The position numbers and the translations under genes were made by a program. This document shows, piece after piece, positions 43,447 through 49,805 of a stretch of 49,805 nucleotides of DNA (the first letter of the stretch is position 1; each line of letters begins with the position of its first letter). The notes under the pieces are model-generated. The model saw only the letters and a program-made list of their open reading frames with translations, was not told the DNA's origin and made no database searches. This DNA is from Actinomyces sp. (GTDB taxonomy: Bacteria > Actinomycetota > Actinomycetes > Actinomycetales > Actinomycetaceae), in the NCBI RefSeq assembly GCF_030530635.1, contig NZ_JAUMUL010000016.1, positions 1 through 49,805 on the forward strand. Direction: 5' to 3'.

Positions 43447-43923
43447 TTAGGTGTGGCGTACCGGAGTCGGCGGACGGGGTTCGGTTACGCTCGCCGACTC
43501 CGAGTCGAGCTCGGCATCGGCTAGATCGCGTTGCACCGCGGGGGTGTCCGGATCGGTGTCGAATACCAGTGATGAGCCATCCTGGGCCTGGACGGTGGCA
43601 CCTGCGAGCTCCGGGATGAGGTCGGACGGTGACGGGACCTCCACGCCCGGGGGATGAGTCAGCTGGTCTCCCTACAACTCGTGCTGTGCGAGCGTGGCGA
43701 CCTCGGTAGCTGCCGGAGCGGCGGACGCCGCAGCCTCGGTGGCGTCGGCCGCAGCCGCAGCGGGAGCACGCCCATTGCCGACGACGGCGAAGAATCCGGA
43801 GGCGGCAACCACGACCAGTGCCACGACGCCGGCAATTGCGGTGGCCCTCCGCCTGCTGCGCCGACGTTCGCGCTGGTTCACAGAGTCTCCTCGTTGAGCG
43901 GGAATCATCTGGGTGGCTTCCAT
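43447..43923 (-). pseudogene. Membrane protein gene interrupted by in-frame TAG
   Basis: From ATG 43923 the frame encodes a basic segment (RERRRSRRRATAIAG), one helix (VVALVVVAASGFFAVVG) and an Ala/Thr-rich stalk, then stops at TAG 43672-43674. The very same frame continues for 75 codons (GDQLTHPPGVEVPSPSDLIPEL, AGATVQAQDGSSLVFDTDPD) to 43447. The uninterrupted frame with similar composition suggests a single gene broken by a nonsense mutation. Two genes or amber readthrough are other options; a GTG at 43644 has a GGGCG-type, weak site. Function unknown. Confidence 0.55.
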
Positions 43924-44112
43924 GATCCCCGGGCTGTCAAGAAGTCCAGGGATGCTTCCGGGGCGGGGCACGGGCGGGTCGGCGGCCGGGCGTGCTGGGG
44001 TGGATCGCCGCGGACGGCGGCAACCGCGCTGCGGCGCCTGCGGGGCGAAAACGCCGGGAACTGGGAAACGGGAACAAGGAACCCGGGAAACGCCGCCGCG
44101 CGCGACCGCCAG

Positions 44113-44186
44113 TGGAGCGGGTGACGGGAATCGAACCCGCGCCGTCAGCTTGGGAAGCTGAAGTTCTACCATTGAACTACACCCGC
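44113..44186 (-). tRNA. tRNA-Gly (CCC)
   Basis: On the minus strand the acceptor GCGGGTG (44186-44180) pairs with CACCCGC (44123-44117). The D-arm starts with AGTTCAATGGTAGAAC, as in glycine tRNAs. The anticodon stem TCAGC/GCTGA holds the loop TTCCCAA with anticodon CCC. The T-arm is GGTTCGATTCCCG. CCA is encoded at 44113-44115. Confidence 0.95.
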
Positions 44187-44437
44187 GCGCCTCACCTGGA
44201 TGAGGTGCCCGAACAGGTTACCACGCCGTCGGCCTGGCGCAACGCGCCGCCGTCCCGACCGAGGCGGCTGTCGGGAGCCACCTCGGCTAAGGTGCGGCCC
44301 GATCCGGTCCGGTGAAGGGGAAAGCCGATGCGGCTGTGGCCGACACGACGCCGATGGACGTGAGATGCGTCGCCCATGGGGAGACCAACCCATGAAACGG
44401 TCTGCGCGCCTGTGTGCGAATCTGCCAGCATGGCCCC

Positions 44438-45049
44438 ATGACTACCTCGCCCTTCAGTGCGCCCGAACCGCAGAACACCGACGGCTCTTACGGGGCGGGC
44501 GCGTCCGGCGCCGACTACCCGCAGGGCTACCAGGGGAGCGCAACCTCACCCGGTGCCGCCGCGGCCAACCCCTATCAACAGCTCGACACCTACCAGGGGG
44601 CACAGGCCTACGCGGGCGGTGCCTACCCGCCGGGGTACGAGCAGGCGCAGCAGGCCGGCTATCAGCAGCAGGGCTACCAGAACGGCGGCTACCAACAGGC
44701 CTATCAGGATCCCGCCTATCAGCAGAACGCCTACCAGTCCGGATACCAGCAGCCCGGTTACCAGGCGCCCGCCGCGGCCTACGGTCAGCCCTACGCCGTG
44801 TACAACCAGAAGTCGAAGGTCGCCGCGGGCCTGCTCGGCATCTTCCTGGGCTGCCTTGGCATCCACAACTTCTACCTCGGCTATACCGGCAAGGCGGTGG
44901 CCCAGCTCCTCATTACGCTGCTGTCACTCGGGTTTCTGGCGTTCGTTTCGGCGATCTGGGGCCTGGTCGAGGGGATCATCATCCTCACCGCCGCCCCCGG
45001 CGCCCAGCCGTGGGGCGTAGACGCCAAGGGCATGCCGCTCAGCAACTGA
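44438..45049 (+). CDS. TM2-domain membrane protein
   Basis: A 203-residue protein. Residues 1-125 are a Gln/Tyr/Gly/Ala-rich disordered arm with QQPGYQ and YQ repeats. Residues 128-190 are a TM2 domain: KSKVAAGLLGIFLGCLGIHNFYLGYTGKAVAQLLI, with two helices and the conserved GIHNFYLG turn. TM2 proteins are common in actinobacteria with unknown function. ATG 44438 is chosen; no ribosome site is clear, so it may be leaderless. It lies upstream of dcd with 63 bases between. Confidence 0.85.
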   Translation: MTTSPFSAPEPQNTDGSYGAGASGADYPQGYQGSATSPGAAAANPYQQLDTYQGAQAYAGGAYPPGYEQAQQAGYQQQGYQNGGYQQAYQDPAYQQNAYQSGYQQPGYQAPAAAYGQPYAVYNQKSKVAAGLLGIFLGCLGIHNFYLGYTGKAVAQLLITLLSLGFLAFVSAIWGLVEGIIILTAAPGAQPWGVDAKGMPLSN

Positions 45050-45099
45050 GGGGCCAGGCGCCCCGATCCGGGTGGGTGCCGGGCCGGGGCGCAACCTGG

Positions 45100-45105
45100 C
45101 ACAAT
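45100..45105 (+). promoter_or_regulatory. -10 box of probable leaderless dcd transcript
   Basis: CACAAT ends 7 bases before the GTG start of dcd. There is no ribosome binding site between them, so the mRNA is probably leaderless. I see no convincing -35. Confidence 0.5.
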
Positions 45106-45112
45106 CGGGCCC

Positions 45113-45760
45113 GTGCTGCTTTCCGACCGTGATATCCGCGCAGAACTCGAATCCGGTCACGTCGGCCTGGACCCGTACGACCCGGAGATGATCCAGCCCG
45201 CCTCCATTGACGTGCGCCTGGACCGCTGGTTCCGCCTGTTCGACAACCACCGCTACCCGGTGATCGACCCCGCCGTGGAGCAGGACCGACTCACTCACCT
45301 GGTGGACGTCGGCCCCGATGAGCCGCTCGTACTGCACCCCGGCGAGTTCGTGCTCGGCTCCTCCTACGAGCGCGTCACTCTTCCGGATGACATCGCCGCC
45401 CGGCTGGAGGGCAAATCCAGCCTCGGCAGGCTGGGTCTGCTCACCCACTCCACCGCCGGTTTCATCGACCCCGGCTTCTCCGGTCACGTCACTCTGGAAC
45501 TGTCGAACACCGCCACCATGCCCATCAAACTCTGGCCGGGCATGAAGGTCGGACAGCTTTGCTTCTTCCGGCTGTCCTCGCCTGCCGCCGCCCCCTACGG
45601 GCAGGGCGCTACCGGCTCGCGCTATCAGGGTCAACGGGGGCCGACGGCGTCGCGCTCCCACCTCTCCTTCCACCGCATCCGTATCACTGACCCGGGGGCG
45701 CCGCCCGATGAAGGGGCCGCATGTGGCCCGGTGCTGAATTCCGAAGGAGCCCAGGCATGA
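45113..45760 (+). CDS. dcd: dCTP deaminase (probably bifunctional Dcd-Dut)
   Basis: A 215-residue deoxyuridine-triphosphatase-fold enzyme that converts dCTP to dUTP or, in the actinobacterial type, straight to dUMP. Signatures are LLSDRDIRAEL, IQPASIDVRLD, EGKSSLGRLGLLTHSTAGFIDPGFSGHVTLELSN and YQGQRGPTASR. GTG 45113 follows a -10 box at leaderless spacing. The C-terminus (about 190-215) extends about 20 residues beyond common Dcd length and contains the ribosome site of the next gene, which overlaps it by ATGA. Confidence 0.95.
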   Translation: MLLSDRDIRAELESGHVGLDPYDPEMIQPASIDVRLDRWFRLFDNHRYPVIDPAVEQDRLTHLVDVGPDEPLVLHPGEFVLGSSYERVTLPDDIAARLEGKSSLGRLGLLTHSTAGFIDPGFSGHVTLELSNTATMPIKLWPGMKVGQLCFFRLSSPAAAPYGQGATGSRYQGQRGPTASRSHLSFHRIRITDPGAPPDEGAACGPVLNSEGAQA

Positions 45761-46953
45761 GTCGACCGCAGGACGCCCCCCACCGCTCCGGGCAGAGCCG
45801 AGGCGTATCAACCGGTGATGCCGTGGCGCTTCCGGACTTCTACGCCGCCGGCGCCGACCTGGCCACCACCCTGCCGGACACCGCTTTGTCCGCCGTCGGC
45901 TCATTCCCGGTGGGGCGGGCCGACACTCAGCACCTGCTGCTGCTCGCCGACGACGTCACCATTGACGAGGTCGAGGCCCTGGCACTGTCCCTTGACGAGC
46001 ATGCGGGCTGGGTGGGCGCCTCCCGCCTGCAGGTGGCGCCCGGCGCCGAGCTGCAGGGGCCATGGGACGTGGACGCCGAGCTGCGCAGGGTGCTGGAGCT
46101 GCCGGAATGGGTCTGCCAGGTCATGGTCCTGGACTGTCCGCCGCAGCGGGCCGGGGCACTGCCTGCGGAACTGGTCGGCGTCGACCCCCTCACCGATGCC
46201 TTCCCCCTGGCCCAGCCGACCGGTGCGGAGCTGCTGGCCCTCATTCGACTGCGTGCCATCGCCCGCCGCCTGGCCGGCGGACTGCGGCTCGCCGGAGACC
46301 CGGCCGGGTCCGGCGGCAATACCACCCCGGCGCTGGTGATCCCCAGTCCCGAACGTTCCACCACACTGACCGTGTACTCGCCGGTGTGGATCGTGCCCGA
46401 CGGCGTCGTCACGCTCGCCGCCCCGGTGGCCCCGGGGGCGCGCCTGCTGCTTCACGCCGAGCCGCCGCAGGGACCCACCGGCCTGGCCGCCATCCCTCAG
46501 GAGGAACTGGTCCGACTGGCGCAGACGCTCGGGGAGGACGTGCTCGATGCCGCCTGGAGGGCGGCCGAAAAGCGACGTCACGAGCAGGCGGATCAGGAGG
46601 CGCGCGCCCGGGCTGCGGGGACACCCGTGGAGGAGCTGCGTGACGGGTATGGCGTCGTCGCCGACGTCGACTCGGCCCACCCCGACTGGGGCGGGATCGA
46701 GATACGTGTTCAGGCGGCGGAGGAGGTGCCATTGGCCGTGAGCGGCGAGCCTTGGTCGCGTGACGGTGTGATCTCCTACGAGGTGGTCTGGATTCCGCAA
46801 TATCCAGCCCAGGCCCACTGCGAGTATCCGCCCGCTGGCGTGCGACAGGCGCGCGCCGCCGCACGGACTCTCATCGAGGAGGTCGCCTCCGCACTGTTGG
46901 CCGCGGCCGGGGGATCAGTCGTGGACAATGACGGCTTCCTGGTCGCCCTCTGA
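45757..46953 (+). CDS. Unknown protein, translationally coupled to dcd
   Basis: A 398-residue soluble protein I do not recognise. It has no membrane segment or signal peptide. The N-terminal half (about 20-165) has alternating strand and helix patterns (HLLLLADDVTIDEVEALALSLDEHAGWVGASRLQV). The middle is Gly/Pro-rich, and a charged helix (AAEKRRHEQADQEARARAA) leads to a C-terminal alpha/beta part with YEVVWIPQYP and HCEYPPAGVRQAR. GAAGGAG is 9 bases upstream. The ATGA overlap with dcd argues for coupled expression but not for function. Confidence 0.7.
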   Translation: MSRPQDAPHRSGQSRGVSTGDAVALPDFYAAGADLATTLPDTALSAVGSFPVGRADTQHLLLLADDVTIDEVEALALSLDEHAGWVGASRLQVAPGAELQGPWDVDAELRRVLELPEWVCQVMVLDCPPQRAGALPAELVGVDPLTDAFPLAQPTGAELLALIRLRAIARRLAGGLRLAGDPAGSGGNTTPALVIPSPERSTTLTVYSPVWIVPDGVVTLAAPVAPGARLLLHAEPPQGPTGLAAIPQEELVRLAQTLGEDVLDAAWRAAEKRRHEQADQEARARAAGTPVEELRDGYGVVADVDSAHPDWGGIEIRVQAAEEVPLAVSGEPWSRDGVISYEVVWIPQYPAQAHCEYPPAGVRQARAAARTLIEEVASALLAAAGGSVVDNDGFLVAL

Positions 46954-47046
46954 CCGGCAGCCTGCCCCGCTCCCAGCCGAGGCCGGTTGTGGTCGCGTTC
47001 CGGGGGCCTGCGCCACAGCCGCCGTCCCTCGGAACACGCCTGTGGG
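46954..47046. other. Convergent spacer
   Basis: The gap between two converging genes shows no stem-loop with a T-run and no repeat. How transcription ends here is not visible. Confidence 0.4.
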
Positions 47047-49530
47047 TCAGGGCTCAATGGTGAAGGACACCTCCGCTCCCATGCCCTCCCCTTCCAGGCC
47101 TTCCCCGGCGACCCTGACCGAGACCTCACCTACGCCCGTCGGACGGATCACTGCGAGCGCACGGCCCTGATACGTGGTGAACGTGTCGGACAGGAAGGAC
47201 TCCTCGTGGCTCGGGCGGGCGGAGCCAAGCCCCTGCAGCACCGCCGGTCCCGCGACTTCCACCGTGACTGGCCGGTCCGCGGCCGGGTTGAGGCGGCCGA
47301 CGGCGTCGAGCAGCGAGATCGGCACGAAGGCCAGTGATGCGTCGTCGGCCCGCACCGGCCCCGCCTCGACCTCCGCCCTGAGTGCGGTCACCGGCCCCGC
47401 CGTCTCCAGGCTCGTGCGGCCGAGCTCCTCGCCGTCGCGGTAGGCGACCACAGTGAGTTCGCCAGGCTGGTAGGTGGTGTCCGCCTTCGCGTAGAAGGGC
47501 AGATCGGTGCCGACGGGCGTGCGTGCTACCTCGGCGCCGTTGACGAGGAAGGCGACCTCGTCGGCGTCGGCGTAGGCCTCGACCGTGATGGGGCTGCCGG
47601 CCGGCGCATCCCATGTCCACGACGTGACCGAGTCCGTCCATGTCCACGAGTGCGGTGCGACCGGCTCGGTGAAGTACTCCGGCCGCTGAACGGCCAGTAC
47701 CGGATTCTTGCGTAGGCCGACGGCGACCTCCCGGTACAGGGAGATCGTCTTGCGGTTGCCGAGGATGTCGATGTCGCCGGAGCCCGCGAGCAGGTACGGG
47801 TAGGCGGCGCCCATGCCGGAGGCGTGGTCGTCGGAGTAGATGGGGCGGGCGATGCCGGCCTCGCCCAGATAGTCCCAGCCGGTCCAGGTGAAGTCGCCGA
47901 TGACGTAGGGCAGTTCCTGTACGAGCCGCCAGTAGGTGGCGATGCGCGGGGAGAAGGTCTCCGAGCCGACGACGATTCGGTTCGGGTCGGCCTCGTGTTC
48001 GATCCGGTAGCGCACGTCCGCATAGTTGTGTCCGAGGATATCGACGGCGTCGGCCGCCTCCGTGATCTTGCCGGTGATCTCGGGAAGGCTCATGATCGCC
48101 GACATCATCTCGGCGGCGTCCGTCATGGCGGTATTGATGTCGCCGGCGCCAGAGTCGGCACTGGTGCTCGGGACGGTGGTGGAGTTCGCATCGGGGCCCT
48201 GACCGGAGGCCTGCTCGCGCATCTGCGCGAGCTCGTCCAGGATCGCCATCATCGCGTTGAGGGAGTTCAGGACGTACCGGCTGGAGTCCAGGGAGCGGAG
48301 CTTGTCCGCGATGGTGCGGGCGCGGCGGGCGCCATGGGGCGTGCCGATTTCGGGAATTTCGTTGCCAATCGAATAGAGGATGACGCTGGGGTGGTTCAAG
48401 TCCTTGGCCACGAGAGATTCGACGTCGCGCTCCCACCACTCGGGGAAGGCCAGGGAGTAGTCGTCGGTGGTCTTTGCGTCGGTCCACACGTCCCAGGTCT
48501 CGTCCATGACGAGCATGCCGTGGCGGTCGCAGGCCTCGAGCATGGCCACGCTCATGGGGTTGTGTGATGAGCGCAGGGCGTTGAAGCCGGCGGCCTTGAG
48601 CAGACGCACACGGCGGTCCTCGGCGGCGGCGATGCAGGCGCCGGCGAGGACGCCGTTGTCGTTGTGCACGCAGGCGCCGTGCAGGTTGACGGTCCGGCCG
48701 TTGAGACGCAGCCCGTGGATGGGATCCAGACGCAGGCTGCGAATGCCGAAGCGGGTCTGGGCCGTGTCTTCGTCGTCGTCGCCGCCGAGGGTGACGCGGG
48801 CCGTGTACAGGGCGGGGGAGTCGGTGCTCCACCGCTGTGGGGTTTGAATGTAGAGGCGCTGGCGGCCGGTTTGGGTTTCGCCGGCGAGGGTTGATACACG
48901 CAGTGTCCCGGTGGCGGCGAGGGTGCCGTCGGGGCCAAGGATTTCGATGCGGGCGTCCGTAGTGGCGGTGGTGTTGGAGCCGTTGACCACGGGAACGGCG
49001 ACTTCGACGACGGCGAGTTCGTCGTCGATCTCCGGGGTGGTCACCTGGATGCCGGTGGGGGCGGTGTGGATGAGTGGGCCGACGAGCAGGTGTACGGGTC
49101 GGGTGATGCCGCCGCCGGAGTACCAGCGCGAGTCTTTGTGGGCCTGGGCCTCGACGGTGATGAGGTTCTCCTCGCCGTAGCGCAGGTACGGGTCGAGGTC
49201 GACGTGGAAGAGGGTGTAGCCGCCCGGGCGCTGGGCCGCGTAGGAGCCGTTGACCTTGACGACGGCGTCGCGGTAGACGCCTTCGAACTCCACAGTGACG
49301 CGGCGGTTGCGCCATTCGGTGGGCACGTCGATGGTCTTCTCGTAGACCCAGGCGCCGGAGCGGAAGTAGGCATTGTGGGTCTGGTTCTCGCTGTCGGGGT
49401 CACGGCCGCCGGCGAGGACGGCATCGTGGGGGAGATCGACGATCCTCGTGGGGGCGGCGCCGAGGAGACTGGCGAAGGCGCCGGTGTTCTCACGGAAGGT
49501 CCAGCCGCGGTTGAGGTCGGTGCGTTTCAT
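47047..49530 (-). CDS. GH2 beta-galactosidase-like glycoside hydrolase
   Basis: An 827-residue cytoplasmic enzyme of glycoside hydrolase family 2. Sugar-binding domain (1-155), immunoglobulin-like domain (160-265), then a TIM barrel. The acid/base Glu392 is in YSIGNEIPE and the nucleophile Glu525 in VVGSETFSPR. GFNALRSSHNP and GDFTWTGWDYLGEAG are typical of family 2. Two C-terminal beta domains follow (YADADEVAFLVNGAEVARTP). A low-complexity insert (about 430-490) breaks the barrel. No signal peptide. AAGGGA precedes ATG 49530. Beta-galactosidase is likely, but other beta-glycosides are possible. Confidence 0.9.
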   Translation of the reverse strand: MKRTDLNRGWTFRENTGAFASLLGAAPTRIVDLPHDAVLAGGRDPDSENQTHNAYFRSGAWVYEKTIDVPTEWRNRRVTVEFEGVYRDAVVKVNGSYAAQRPGGYTLFHVDLDPYLRYGEENLITVEAQAHKDSRWYSGGGITRPVHLLVGPLIHTAPTGIQVTTPEIDDELAVVEVAVPVVNGSNTTATTDARIEILGPDGTLAATGTLRVSTLAGETQTGRQRLYIQTPQRWSTDSPALYTARVTLGGDDDEDTAQTRFGIRSLRLDPIHGLRLNGRTVNLHGACVHNDNGVLAGACIAAAEDRRVRLLKAAGFNALRSSHNPMSVAMLEACDRHGMLVMDETWDVWTDAKTTDDYSLAFPEWWERDVESLVAKDLNHPSVILYSIGNEIPEIGTPHGARRARTIADKLRSLDSSRYVLNSLNAMMAILDELAQMREQASGQGPDANSTTVPSTSADSGAGDINTAMTDAAEMMSAIMSLPEITGKITEAADAVDILGHNYADVRYRIEHEADPNRIVVGSETFSPRIATYWRLVQELPYVIGDFTWTGWDYLGEAGIARPIYSDDHASGMGAAYPYLLAGSGDIDILGNRKTISLYREVAVGLRKNPVLAVQRPEYFTEPVAPHSWTWTDSVTSWTWDAPAGSPITVEAYADADEVAFLVNGAEVARTPVGTDLPFYAKADTTYQPGELTVVAYRDGEELGRTSLETAGPVTALRAEVEAGPVRADDASLAFVPISLLDAVGRLNPAADRPVTVEVAGPAVLQGLGSARPSHEESFLSDTFTTYQGRALAVIRPTGVGEVSVRVAGEGLEGEGMGAEVSFTIEP

Positions 49531-49805
49531 GGTGTTGTGGTCCCTTCGGGTCGGCGCTCCGTCGCGCCGGCATTGGTTCTATGGCGCTTATCATGACCGA
49601 TTCGGTGCCGGGTCGTAGGGGCGTGTTCGGGCCGGCAAGATTGTCCTCGGGCTGGCGAGGACATGGTCGGCGGTTAACCCGCGTCCTCGAACAACCCCAC
49701 CAGGCCATGCAAACCGACTCTTGATGCTTGACGATCTGGCTGCCGTCGTGTCGTGGGGCGAAGGACGCGGTAAGCCATCCTGGTTCACTGTGCCGGACTT
49801 GGCTG
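49531..49805. other. Region upstream of the GH2 gene
   Basis: About 275 bases with no supported gene. The minus strand near 49590-49600 has CATGATAAG, a possible -10 region for the GH2 gene. No clear operator palindrome of LacI type is seen. The window ends here. Confidence 0.4.

Overview
The window is high-GC chromosomal DNA from an actinobacterium. The best fit is an Actinomyces-type host (Actinomycetaceae), inferred from gene content and not tested by any search. Supporting signs are the third-codon GC bias, a groL with no groES beside it under CIRCE (HrcA) operators, several probable leaderless starts (GTG 7 nt after a -10 box), a WXG100 protein, an LmeA/DUF2993 protein, a LytR_C protein and a bifunctional-type dCTP deaminase.

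Layout. 1-737: gene-poor DNA with two strong hairpins and a copy of a dispersed repeat. 738-4202: DsbA-like thioredoxin, tRNA-Thr, a DUF364-like protein, ung and a LytR_C protein. 4203-6365: repeat, tandem CIRCE and groL. 6525-9540: solo WXG100 gene, an AbiEi/DUF559 gene bracketed by two 126-bp palindromic elements, and an HD-family protein. 9682-10544: a decayed serpin gene. 10649-13842: histidine kinase/response regulator pair and a NYN-domain protein. 13964-19427: heterodimeric ABC exporter, CDF metal transporter, small membrane protein and YtxH-like protein. 19582-25950: VIT1/CCC1 metal transporter, App1-like phosphatase, GT87 mannosyltransferase-like protein, MFS transporter and LRV-domain membrane protein. 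26099-36092: a long co-directional locus of PP2C, FHA, FHA plus putative HTH, LmeA, MoxR ATPase, DUF58, a small membrane protein, two VWA proteins and a TPR protein. 36144-38630: TetR, Nudix, a MITE-like element and an M50B-like membrane protease. 38719-43362: a lower-GC, tightly overlapping operon of I36/crystallin-like secreted protein, lipoprotein, adaptor and MacB-like transporter. 43447-46953: a membrane-protein gene interrupted by TAG, tRNA-Gly, a TM2 protein, dcd and an unknown protein. 47047-49530: GH2 beta-galactosidase-like enzyme.

Three kinds of repeat stand out beyond the genes. (1) A 23-bp-period repeat with core ACCGA-NC-TCGGCACGTAA occurs at five loci plus one partial, and forms the last codons of the GT87 gene. 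(2) Two equal-length 126-bp elements with 24-bp inverted ends flank the AbiEi-like/DUF559 gene; the upstream one sits inside a wider inverted repeat. (3) A 123-bp MITE-like element with about 21-bp terminal inverted repeats lies at 37611-37733. The best candidates for an undescribed system are the palindrome-bounded DUF559 gene and the secreted I36-like protein/lipoprotein/MacAB operon. All functional calls rest on motifs recognised by eye; no database search was possible.
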